Below, piece by piece: positions 9,697 to 20,166 of a DNA stretch of 64,000 nt. Each line of letters begins with the position of its first letter. Positions within the stretch are counted from its first letter, which is position 1. Both the position numbers and the translations under genes were made by a program. The notes beneath the pieces are model-generated. The model had not been told where the DNA came from, searched no databases, and saw only the letters and a list, made by a program, of their open reading frames with translations. Origin of the DNA: Septoria linicola (taxonomy: Eukaryota > Ascomycota > Dothideomycetes > Mycosphaerellales > Mycosphaerellaceae); the NCBI GenBank assembly GCA_024114885.1, contig CP099424.1, positions 2,108,001-2,172,000 on the forward strand, in the 5' to 3' direction.

Positions 9697-10836
9697 TCAG
9701 AGTCGCACAGCATGGAGACATCGGGCTGTTGTGCGGTGTCGAAGATGATGACAGCAAACGGTCAGCCGGTGAGCAGTGATATCTGAGGTTCAACGAAGCT
9801 TACTGCGGACAGAACCAAAATCATCGTGTCATCTGCCATCCTCCGGCAAGGATCTGCTGTTTTCAACACGATGCTCGCCCCAAAATTTAAGGTGGTTGGC
9901 TCTGATGAAGAACCGGATGCGTAGACGAACTGACATCCCATAGGAGGGAACCTTTCTGGCCGCTTTCTCCCAGGTCGACATTCCACTTCCAGACGATGAC
10001 TGTGAAGCTCTGATTACTCTGTGCAAACTGCTGCATTTGCACGACATCGTGAAGGAGAAGCAGAGCCCAAATCAGATCTTACAATTGGCAATACTTGCCG
10101 ACAAGTATGACTGCTGCGGCGTGCTTAGAGTCATTTACGGTATCTGGGTCAACGACGCGCTGCAGCAGGAGAGAGGCCTTGACGACAACATAAAGCTTTT
10201 CGTGGCATCCTTCTGCGTGAAGCTCGCAGCTCAATTCCGTACTTTGGGCGTGACGCTGCTCCTGGACTTCCCGAGCGATATAAGCCTCGCCGTGGCTGGT
10301 GACTGCGCCGGGCGCCTAGACTACGTGGCAGGTGAGTCAACGGGTGAACGTGGAAGCATGACAAGAGCTGACACTTCGACATAGATGCTTTGTCTGCACA
10401 GCGTAGAAAATTCACCGCCGAGATTACGGACCTGGTCGAGCGCATCGTGAAGCAAGAGCTGGAGGGCAAAGCGATTGGGAGCGCAGTTCACGACTGTCGC
10501 CATACCTGTAGGTATCTTTTGCGCCGGAGCTCAAGCTTTGGCGCGTTTCTCTTCTGTGAGCCAACCTGGCCACTGAGTCTGGCGTCACTTCGGCCTCTCC
10601 GACTGTTCACGACCAAATTTCACAACATGAAGGGAGACGCCATTGCTCTGGAGATCTTCTGCGGAGGTTACGGAGGCAAGGCCTGTCGTGGCGGCGCGCT
10701 TGCCGGTATTGCATCTGTGTTCGCCGAGTTCAAGGCTCTCGTGAAGAAGATCGAGGACGAGAGTATTCGTCTATGTCTCAATTGTGTTAAGGGCGGATAC
10801 GTGCAAAGCTCAGGTGGCTGCGAAAAAGGTCACTGA
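9678..10836 (+). CDS. BTB/POZ domain protein with cysteine-rich C-terminus
   Basis: Four exons (9678-9760, 9813-9891, 9944-10331, 10385-10836) predict 333 residues. Introns are 52, 52 and 53 bp; branch CTGAC is clear in the second and third, while the first uses a weak donor (GTCAGC) and is the least certain. The N-terminal half is BTB/POZ: IGLLCGVEDDD, TKIIVSSAILRQGSAVFNTM, then VDIPLPDDDCEALITLCKLL and LADKYDCCGVLRVIYGIW. A helical region follows (LFVASFCVKLAAQFRTLGV). The last exon holds CxxxC (HDCRHTC) and ends in C-x2-C-x11-C-x3-H (CLNC...CEKGH), possibly a metal site. Exon lengths of 79 and 452 nt are identical in the 11047 paralogue, showing tandem duplication. BTB proteins act as dimers and often as substrate adaptors; the target here is unknown. 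Confidence 0.75.
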
Positions 10837-11046
10837 GTCTTCGGCCAGTGGATATTGGAGGCGGCCGGGCCTGTTTCGTGGCAGATGGCGCTACGAGGGA
10901 GCGGAGCGTCTCGTGAAGAGCTTTGCTTCACATTACAGCTGCATGCCAAGTCTCCATTTGTGTTTAGCGAAAACGTTGCGCAACGAGCATGCTTAACTCT
11001 TCTCTTTCCACAAACTTCGTGCTCACATGCTCCACACGACACGAAG

Positions 11047-12383
11047 ATGGTAGATCTGTACGACATCGCGCCAGAAGGCGATGTCACACTGGTTTTTGGT
11101 GCTACTGAAGACGCGCAAACGTAAGTGCATCCAGGTCGCGCTCGCTGGCATTGCTGACCTGAATGCAGTACGCGCATTCGTGTTTCTTCCGTTGTGCTCA
11201 GTCTCGGCTCTCCAGTCTTCAAGGCGATGCTTGGTCCACATTTCAAGGTATGTACCCAATTTCTCGACGTGGACGAAGAGGTGGCAGTAAAGGCTTGGTT
11301 CATACCGCCCTCATTTGCAGCGTTTGGAACGGCACAATAATGAGCAGCGGCGGCTCTACCAGCTGAGCCATGATTCGGAGTGTTGGAGATAAATGCGCCA
11401 AGAGCTGAGCGATGTACCATCTGAGTGCGGTCAAGGACTGCTACAACTTATTCCACGTGGGATCAAGGACCTGTCCATAACCCGCTGACTCGTTCACAGG
11501 AAGGAGTGATCCTCAAGACCGGCTCGCAACTCGATCTGCCGCTCCCAGACGATGATCCCGAAATCATGCTGCTCATCTGCGAAGTGATGCACATGAAACG
11601 AGTCACGATGAACCAGCCGAATCCCGAGAGACTGCTCAGACTTGCCGTCGTTGTGGACAAATATGATTGCAGAGTCGCATTGGCGTACTTCATCTGTACG
11701 TGGTTCCAGCAGCTCCCTGCTTTCGGTTCAGACTTCGAGCGTGTGAATGTCTTCTTCGCGGCATTTTACTTCAAGCTGCCAGAGGAGTTCGCTAGGCTGG
11801 GTCGACAGATTGTGCTGGAGAATAGTGGAGCTATCGTCAGCGGGGATCTGACCCATTGCGAGCCAGGTCTCGAGTACGTTCTCGGTGAGGCCAATTCAGT
11901 AAATGGAACTCGCGTCGACCACTGACTTTAGAGACAGCTCAGCTCGAGGCACAGCGCCAGTGCCTTGCGAACGGGATTTCAAGAGCCATCCAAAAGAGGG
12001 TCATGGCTGAGTGTGGTGCCGGTGACATACAAAACGGTACGTGTTCCACTGGTTGCAACTACACGGCGATACGCGGCACAAACTTGATCAAGCGACTCGT
12101 TGGCATGCGCCTGTGGCTCTCAGACTCGATCATGCATCAGTCATTGCGCGAGACACATCGACGGTTATGCGCCCTCCCGTGCGACTGGGTGGCTGGCATA
12201 CAGTGTTGCGGTGGGCGTGATAGCCAGTTCTGCGTTGGACAGTGGATGCCATCCTGCGATATTGTAGCACAGATCCTGGAGCGCCACGCCGAGACTGCAG
12301 AGCACGTTGCCATTCAGCCCTGCTTGCAGTGCGTCAATACCGGTCACGTTCAGCTCACTGGAGCATGCGAGAGAGGACACTAG
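11047..12383 (+). CDS. BTB/POZ domain protein with cysteine-rich C-terminus, tandem paralogue
   Basis: Four exons (11047-11120, 11169-11247, 11500-11884, 11932-12383) predict 329 residues. Introns 1 and 3 are 48 and 47 bp with CTGAC branch sites; intron 2 is unusually long at 252 bp but has a GTATGT donor, CTGAC branch and CAG acceptor, and its position (after the PHFK codons, before EGV) matches the 9678 gene. BTB motifs: VTLVFGATEDAQ, IRVSSVVLSLGSPVFKAML, LDLPLPDDDPEIMLLICEVM, VVDKYDCRVALAYFICTW. The C-terminal half has GTCSTGC, LIKRLVGMRLWLSD and the terminal PCLQC...CERGH zinc-site-like motif. It probably acts as an adaptor or oligomerisation protein (inference from BTB). It is convergent with the FAD oxidase, the stop codons being about 100 bp apart. 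Confidence 0.75.
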
Positions 12384-12481
12384 TACGTCGGAATGCACGG
12401 CTCGGGTGCCTAAGACAAGGGCAAGAGACGATGAATAGATCTGTCGGTTTTACTGAGGCAGCTGACGATCGCGGCGTATCA

Positions 12482-14101
12482 TCAAGATCCTGCCAGCTTG
12501 AAGCCGCCTTGCTTCGCCTGCTGGAAAAGTCCTGTTGGATCATATGCCAGCCTGACGTCCTGCATAAGCTTCTCGTTCTTGAAACCATATCCAGAAAACA
12601 CATCCTGGCCACTTGCCGCATAGTTCAGGTAAACGTATGGGTCGGAAGTGCCTCTCTCCTCAGCATACTCGCTTCCAAGCCTGATCACATCTCTCGAAAC
12701 ACGATGTACGATTTCGTCATCTTTGGCTTCTCTCCATGACACGCACAGCAGCACGATAATGAGTGTGTCATTGGCATATCGCGTCTCCATGCCGAGCACG
12801 TTTGGGCTGCCTTTGCGAGTCACTGCAGCGGACAAGGGCTGAAAAACGAGTGACCACATAGATCTCTTCACAGGCTTCACTTTCTTGAGCTGCTCAGTGA
12901 AGATCTGATTGAAAGCTTCGAACGTGGCCAGATCATTCTTGATCGTTGTCGTGACCTGGAATTGTCGCTGGCCCACGGGTGCCATACCATGAAGCTCGGT
13001 CGTTGCATCGGTCAATGACTGGACTTTAGTCGTACTCCAGAGTCTCCAGATCGACTTGAAGGCTGCGAACACGGGCGCCCAGTTCACTGGTCTTGAGTAT
13101 GACAGATTGGTCACAGTCATTCTGATACCAAGATCCCGCACATACGCCAATGCCATGATAGGACCTCCGGCATACGCATCGAAGCTTTCTGGCTTATTGA
13201 AATCGAAGAATGCCTTTATAACTTTCGGGGTCTGCCAGTCGAGCCAGTATCCATAGCCAGCCCAGATCTTGCCAGAAGGAAAGATCTTGGTGGTGACACG
13301 AGTGACGATGCCAAAGTTACCGCTGCCGCCTTTCAATGCTTGCCAGATATCTGCATGCTGATGTGCAGTCGCTTCAACGATGCTGCCGTTGGCAAGCACG
13401 ACCTCATACTTGTCGATGTTGTCGCAGACCATGCCAAAACGAGGAGAGAAGAATGATATGCCGCCTGTTGTGACTTAGTAGTGGCACAGCGTCGAGTCAA
13501 AAATGAACATACCACCCAAAACGAGCCCGCCGACACCGACGTTGGCATTTCTGCCACCAACCATAGCAAGACCCATGGCGTCCAGCTTAGAGTACACGTC
13601 ACGCCAGCGAGCGCCAACACCGATCATCGTTGACTGTCGATCTTGGTCGACAGTGACCTCATCGATGAGACTCATATCAATGACCACTCCGTCCGCGACA
13701 CCTGCAAAGCCAGCTTCGGGTGAGTGCCCTCCACTGCGCACTGCAAAGCGAGCATCGCCATCAGCATCAAAGTGGTCTTGGAGCACAACCACCGCTGCAG
13801 CGACTTCGTGTGCATCCACTGGCTGCACAATACACGCAGGTATGACTTCTGCCGCGTTGTTCGACCAGTAGTTCCCCATGAAGCCGCCAAAGACTGGATG
13901 CTGCTCGGAGTACACGCTGTCTGGCAGCACGCCAGCTAGTGTTGTACACATTGCATGTTTTCTCATATCGTTGAACTTCGGGCCATTGCATGACACTGTA
14001 GGCGCCTCAGAAGAGCTCCATGGTCTCGCAAGAAGTGCTGCAACAGCACAGACTGCAACGGCCACTGATATTGTGCCTGACCATCTCTTTACGCTCGACA
14101 T
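12482..14101 (-). CDS. Secreted FAD-linked oxidoreductase with BBE domain (berberine bridge enzyme-like)
   Basis: Two exons, 14101-13513 and 13464-12482, predict 523 residues. The 49-bp intron (donor GTATGT, branch TACTAAG-like, acceptor CAG) falls inside the glycine-rich FAD segment and restores VGVGGLVLGGGISFFSPRFG. The N-terminus has a basic start and hydrophobic stretch (VAVAVCAVAALLA), a signal peptide or anchor. The VAO/PCMH-type FAD domain includes RSGGHSPEAGF, whose His126 is the usual 8-alpha-histidyl FAD attachment residue; the second cysteinyl link of bicovalent enzymes is not seen, so monocovalent FAD is likely. Later motifs are GSGNFGIVTR and a BBE C-terminus with YLNYAASGQD and YDPTGLFQQ. 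Such enzymes oxidise sugars, alcohols or secondary-metabolite intermediates using oxygen; the substrate is unknown. It lies only about 460 bp from the RIP-mutated block yet shows no RIP damage. Confidence 0.9.
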
Positions 14102-14559
14102 AATTGTCCTTGGATGCCTAACTCTTGCAAGCAGGGTACGATGTATGCTGTATGTGTATGTCGTGAGGTCTCATTCTCAGCTGAAGACTACGCGTAGCCA
14201 TCCTGTCAGCGGCCTCGAAGGATTCGTGTAGAGGAGACGCAGCATGCAGCCGGCCTCGCCATCCTGCCGAGTGGTATACAACACGGCTGCGTCTCAAGCG
14301 TATGATAATGCAGCCAGCGTGGCAGCATAACAGACATGATGATCAAGATTGTGCACGCGTTCGACACGCATTAACTAACTTACTGTCAACGTGAGGTCCT
14401 CTAACGCGCCGATTAAGGTGGGCCATTCTGACCAGTCCGCCATATCAAACTTCCGCATGCGGCCACGCTCTCTATTGTCTTTATTGTTCACTTGCACCTG
14501 CACCTGCCATTGTTATATGCTTATATTACGCTGGCAGCCTTACTATTGTCGCGCTGATA
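14102..14559. other. Promoter of the FAD oxidase and boundary to the repeat block
   Basis: About 460 bp upstream of the oxidase start. CA and TG dinucleotides are still common up to about 14,555 (for example the CACCTGCACCTGCCATTG stretch near 14,500) and almost vanish afterwards. No gene is seen. The change happens within a few tens of bases. Confidence 0.55.
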
Positions 14560-15020
14560 ATAATAGGACTTACTTAATACTAATATCTAGCTCGCTACCG
14601 CTCTAACTATATCTAATAAATACTACTTTTATAGCGACTATAGGCGACAGCGAGGCCTTATATAGTACTCGTAGTGTTAATCGCCTTAAGTAAGTTATAG
14701 CGTATATTCTATAACGCCTTTTAGCTTAGCTAATACTTAATAGTATACTTTACGCTACTAGTATAAGCTTAACGCTAGGTATAATTATATAAGCTAGTTA
14801 GGCCCTAGTTAAGAAGATAGATATTAACGAGATAGAGACTCCTAGGTAGGTAATTTCGTACTCTCTATATACTCGCTACTAACTCGTAGTATAAAATAGG
14901 CTATAGAATTCCTTAAACTCCTCTAACTACCTACGCTACTCTACTATACTAAATACTACTAACTATTAGTACTACGTACTAGCGACATAGTAGAAGTTAC
15001 TTAATAAAGTAGAAGATAGA

Positions 15021-15600
15021 GATAAGAATAAGAAGGAGGTTATAAAGAATACTCTATATAAGTTTAATAAGGCTAGCTATATAATAGAGACGACTTAGGA
15101 CGTTACTACTATTATACTATACTTATAGTATAAGCGTCTAGGTCTTAAGGAGTAGTATAAGACAGAGATAGGAGAGGTACCTTATACGTACTATATATAT
15201 ATAGCTAAGTCTAGTTATTAGGCTAGTAAATAAGTTAGTAATAATAAAGATAGCGAGTCTAGTAGCGAGTCTAGCGAGTTAGAGAAGCTCCGTGCCTATA
15301 TAAAGGTATTAGAGGATAGGCTTAATAGGATAGACGGTATTATAGAAGGGATTAATAGCTAGATTAACTAGCTTAAGGTAGAGGCTAATAGTAAGGCTCG
15401 CGATATATAGAAACTATAGAAGGCTATATAGCTAAAGGACGATATTCCTAAGCTTATTATAGTCTAGTTAGTATAGCGAGTTTATAAGTAATCGAACTAC
15501 GAGTTACTACGAGTATAAAAACTAATATCTACTCTTATTTTATCCTAGTATACTAATCCTTCTAATCCTATCTTCTTTAGGCTATAATTTAACTAGTATT
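15021..15600 (+). pseudogene. RIP-degraded frame with coiled-coil-like protein, unclassified element
   Basis: Reading TAG/TAA as Gln, the plus strand gives a continuous lysine- and glutamate-rich frame of about 190 codons: first YKFNKASYIIETT, then an acidic serine run (DSESSSESSELEKLR), then a heptad-like segment (LEDRLNRIDGIIEGINSQI, QLKVEANSKARDIQKLQ). A coiled coil downstream of an acidic linker is common in retroelement Gag-like or transposon accessory proteins, but I cannot name the family. The opposite strand in this part translates poorly. It lies left of, and points toward, the longer minus-strand frame at 15,660-17,798. Confidence 0.35.
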
Positions 15601-15659
15601 TACTCTACGAGTCTATAGTAAGTACTATTTACTACTCCTAGTCTCCCTAGTAGTATATA

Positions 15660-17798
15660 TTGCCTATAGCTACTTCTATCGCTTCGCTACTAGCTTGATA
15701 GGTATAGTTAGCTCTATAGTTAGCTCTATAGTTAACTCTATAGTTAGCTCTATAGTTAGCTATATTATTAGTTATATAGTCGCTAGACTAGCCTATAATT
15801 ACTTATTAAGCTCCGACTCCGTAGACTAAGTAGCTATAGGTTATAGAGCGAGCTACTATATAATCTCTAGACTCGTAGTACTCGTAGAGGCCTCGTTATT
15901 AGAAAGATTAATTATCTTAGGCGGCTTTATACTACCGTACTCCGCTATAGTCTATATACCCTTCTCTTACTTAATATATATTCTAGCTTTAGTCTTAATA
16001 CTTATAAATACCGAGGATAAGCTTACTTAACTCGTAGCTATACTCTTATAGTACTTACGTTTATCTACTTTACCTTTACTTTTAGCTTTAACTTAAGAGC
16101 TCTTCCTCTAGTATATATAGATCTTAATTAAATAGGCCTACCTATTAGATTATTTTACCTTTAGCTATCTAAATATACCTATAGCCCTACTTATATTAGT
16201 ATTCTAATAGTCTATATATATCCTTTTAGATACTCGCTTAGGCTAATCGTCCTCTTAGAAGCTAGTATAGAAGAATACCTCTTTAAAGTCCTTAGTATCT
16301 ATAATCGGCGTAGCTAGTAGCTATAGATAGCGAGAAAGGAAGTACTCTATAAGAGTTATATTATCGCTAGTATACTAGTCTTAATCTGTCTATATATCTA
16401 TAGTAGTATCGTATAGATAGATATCCTAGTACGTCTAAACGCTAGAGTTATTAATAGTAACGTATTATAGATAGAGCTTATATATATAAAGGAACTTAAT
16501 TAGAGGCTTCTTCTACTTAGCTTTTAGTAGTAGAGCGGATACTAGACGCTACGATAGTAATCTACTACTAGTATTAGAAGTAGTATATTTCTTAAGCCTA
16601 AGGATAGCTATATTACACTCCTTATTAGTAACCTAAGAGAGCGAAGGAAAGGTATTAGTAGTAGCTCTAGTATTTATTCTAGGAGTAGTAACTATAGTAC
16701 TCGTATAACTCGTAGGCGCTATAGTAGAGCGACTCGTTAAGGTAGGCGCTAGTATAACCGATAGCTTATAGACGATTCGCTTATTTAGAAGGTTAGGGTT
16801 ACGTATAGCGTATTAACTATAGTAAAGATAACTACTAAATATATAGTTATATTTAACGCCTAATATTATATAGTACTTACTCTAGGGCTAGGCTATAGTT
16901 ATAGTAAGCGAGCCTAATAGATAAGGTCGATCGGTAGAGAGTAAATAGTATAGGTTAAGAGAGAGAGGAATAGTTAAATATTTAGAAGTATATACTCGCC
17001 GAGCCTCGTAGATATACTCGTAGAGTAGAGTTTTTAACGCTATATTATAGGCTATTACTAATTAGGATAGCTCTTAAGGATTATTAACTTATAGATCGTT
17101 AATAAACTCTATCTCTATAATTCTATTATCTTTATCGAGGATTAGTATACTATTAGAGGCTATAAATATATCTCTTATTTACTATATATTAATCTACCTA
17201 CGTATAGCTAATAGCTTATTAAGCTTACTAAGCGTCGGCTATTACTATAATACGATATACTATAATACGAGTATACGTAGTATTAAATAAGTATAATAGT
17301 AAATACGCTTACTAGAAGTAGAGTTAGTATTACCGTCTATAGGTAGTATAAGGCCGTATAGCTATAAGGCGTAGCTATACTATTTAAGAGTTATTATAGG
17401 TAGATAGGCTTCTAGGTCTATATTTTGTTAGCGAGTTACTATAGCGAGTAGTTACGATTATATACCGAAGCCCTCTAGTTCTCTTTTAATCTCGTCTAGA
17501 ACGCTGTCTAGTAGTAGAATAGATTAATTACTAGTACTATATATATATAGATAGTATCGTAGTATATATAGAATACCTATAATAATATATAGACGCTTAG
17601 GCTATTTCTAGATCCTATAGCTATTCTATACTCGTATAAACTCGCTAATAGCCTCGCGTATAATTAGTATATATATCGCTAGGAAGGTAATATAGTCGAT
17701 AAGTAAATCGCTATCGTATAAGTCCTTAATTAGTAATTAATAGAAGTATCCTCTCTATAGCGCTAGAGCTTTAGCTTACTAAGCCTACTATAATTTAA
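15660..17798 (-). pseudogene. RIP-degraded long frame of unclassified element, with ELTI repeats
   Basis: On the minus strand a frame of roughly 710 codons runs from 17,798 to about 15,660 with only TAG/TAA interruptions, the type made by RIP. Near its start it reads ALALQRGYFYQLLIKDLYDS, in the middle LILDKDNRIIEIEFINDL and LLSTDRPYLLGSLTITIAQP, later a basic segment (KAKSKGKVDKRKYYKS), then PKIINLSNNEAST, and finally an ELTI tetrapeptide repeat encoded by the 12-bp tandem array. I do not recognise the family; a Gag-like or DNA-binding protein of an old element is possible. Its upstream end is cut by the insertion of Gypsy A at 17,802, so the start would lie beyond A's far end, outside the window. 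Confidence 0.4.
15703..15762. repeat. Five-copy 12-bp tandem repeat
   Basis: Unit TATAGTTAGCTC repeated five times in register; the third copy reads TATAGTTAACTC and the last ends in A. The length is a multiple of three and on the minus strand it encodes ELTI repeats within the long degraded frame, so it is probably a protein-coding repeat. Confidence 0.85.
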
Positions 17799-17801
17799 TA
17801 C

Positions 17802-18081
17802 TAGTAAGGTAAAGGCCTACCTATATACCGTGCTTAGCGCTTTTAGTATAAAAGCAAGGTAGTAGCTCGTTTCTAAGATAGTAATATTTACTCTACTTAA
17901 TTAATTTAATGTCCTACGGTCCTAGTATAAGGCTCTTAGTCCTAGGACTACTATTTTAAGCTCGTTACTACTATTTAATTAACGTATTACAAGACTATTA
18001 CTATCCGAACAGGTCTTGTTCTATAGCGACCGCTCTTATACCTACCTAGAGGGTTAGTATTAGAGTAGTTATTATCTATTA
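17802..18081 (+). repeat. Gypsy A 5' LTR
   Basis: 280 bp, starting TAGTAAGG and ending CTATTA; with RIP reversed the ends would be compatible with TG...CA. It is followed by ATAGAGC, the likely primer-binding region (TGG would have become TAG). Its interior variant TATCCGAACAGG is shared with element C rather than B. Confidence 0.9.
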
Positions 18082-18948
18082 ATAGAGCTAAAGGTAAGGC
18101 TATCTCTTCTCTCTTATACCGGAACTAGAAGCGTAGAGGGCAGATAGTAGCCTTAAAGCGAGAACTAACGTACTATAAACATTAATAAGAGGCCTAAGAG
18201 AGCCTACGTAAGAGGCGACTTAAAGAGCTATAATAATATAGAAGCCTCTAGAATATAGATATCGCTCTAATCTAGAAAAGTTATAAACCTCTAGTACCTC
18301 TTAGTATAGATCTATTTAGTAATTATTAGATAGATAGTAAGGCGACTTACTATATTAGAGATTTACTTAGGGTCTCTATGCCTATAATAGTCTTCGATTA
18401 GACTCCGGTTTAGTATAAAAACGCTCTCGTTTAGATAGCGTAGAGGCTATAGGATAGGCTAGACCTGTCTAGGTAATCTCGTATCCTCTAGTATATAGAT
18501 TACTTAGAATAAGCCCTAGTACGGCGTTAGACGCTAATCGTTTAGCTAAGGACACTAATTACGTCTAAGGCCCTAGACCTAGTATATAGTATAGGCTAAT
18601 ATAATATTATACTACTATAGTTATATAGTAAATTACCCGAATAAGTAAGATAGACACGCCTAGCTATAAACGGTCGAACTATACGATACGACATGCCTTA
18701 CTTATTAGGTATAATTAATATAGCCTCGGTATTATAAAGAAAAGTTTAACGTTTACCTTTAGACAGCTAATAAAATTTTTAGACTCTTGTTTTTTTTAGT
18801 TATCGTTTTAAATAATAACTATATTTTATTTAAAAACCTTAATTAAGAAGAGTATAACATACTCTTAGAACACCTTCGAACGAGCTCTATAAGTAAATTA
18901 GTATCTACTAGCTAGCTTGAAATACTAGAGAGTAGCTTATCTAACTAG
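17802..18948 (+). mobile_element. Gypsy element A, 5' part (5' LTR and leader)
   Basis: A 280-bp LTR followed by about 870 bp of leader nearly identical, apart from transitions, to the leader of element B. The copy stops where B's 5' LTR begins and resumes at 58,065 after a CTAG target duplication. The two parts add up to about 2.5 kb, equal to the same stretch in B. A therefore was inserted first, with B inserted into it. Confidence 0.88.
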
Positions 18949-19228
18949 TAGTAAGGTAAAGGCCTACCTATATACCGTACTTAGCACTTTTAGTATAAAA
19001 GTAAGATAGTAGCTCGTTTCTAAGATAGTAATATTTACTCTACTTAATTAATTCAATGTCCTACGGTCCTAGTATAAGGCTCTTAGTCCTAGGACTACTA
19101 TTTTAAGCTCGTTACTACTATTTAATTAACGTATTATAAGACTATTACTCTCTAAATAGATCTTGTTCTATAGCGACTACTCTTATACCTACCTAGGAGG
19201 TTAGTATTAGGGTAGTTATTATCTATTA
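18949..19228 (+). repeat. Gypsy B 5' LTR
   Basis: 280 bp, TAGTAAGG...CTATTA. It shares with the 3' LTR at 57,781 a CTCTCTAAA variant not seen in the LTRs of A and C; the differences I noticed between the two LTRs of B are C/T or G/A transitions. Confidence 0.92.
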
Positions 19229-20166
19229 ATAGAGCCGAAGGTAAAGCTATCTCTTCTCTTTTATACTAGAACTAGAAGCGTAGAGGGTAGATAGTAGCCT
19301 TAAAGCGAGAACTAACGTACTATAAATATTAATAAGAGGCCTAAAGGAGCCTACGTAAGAGGCGACTTAAAAGGCTATAGTAATATAGAAGTCTCTAGAA
19401 TATAGATATCGCTCTAACTTAGAAAAGTTATAAACCTCTAGTACTTCTTAGTATAGATCTATTCGGTAATTACTATATAGATAGTAAGGCGACTTACTAT
19501 ATTAGAGATTTACTTAGAGTCTCTATACCTATAATAGTCTTCGATTAGACCTCGGTTTAGCGTGAAAACGCTCTCGTTTAGATAGCGTAGAGGCTATAGG
19601 ATAGGCTAGACCCGTCTAGGTAATCTCGTATCCTCTAGTATATAGATCGCTTAGAATAAGCCCTAGTACGGCGTTAGACGCTAATCGTTTAGCTAAGGAC
19701 ACTAATTACGTCTAAGGCCTCGGACTCGGTATATAGTATAGGCTAACGTAATATTATACTACTATAGTTATATAGTAAATTACCTAAATAAGCGAGATAG
19801 ACGCGCCTAGCTATAAACGGTCGAACTATACGACACGATATACCTTACTTATTAGGTATAATTAATATAGCTCTAGTATTATAAAGAAAAGTTTAACGTT
19901 TACCTTTAGACAGCTAATAAAATTTTAGACTCTTGTTTTTTAGTTATCGTTTTAAACGATAACTATATTTTATTTAAAACCTTAATTAAGGAGAGTATAA
20001 TATACTCTTAGAACACCTTCGAACGAGCTCTATAAGTGAATTAGTATCTATTAGCTAGCCTAAAATACTAGAGAGTAGCTTATCTAACTAGCTTAATAAG
20101 CAAATTCGAAGATTACTAGTAAAGCTACTACCTACTTTTACTTTATTCTCTCTACTAGATAACGAT

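Noticed and set aside
18082..18100. Assignment of the Gypsy primer to a specific tRNA
   Set aside because: The ATAGAGC region fits a TGG start altered to TAG, but the following bases do not identify one tRNA with confidence.
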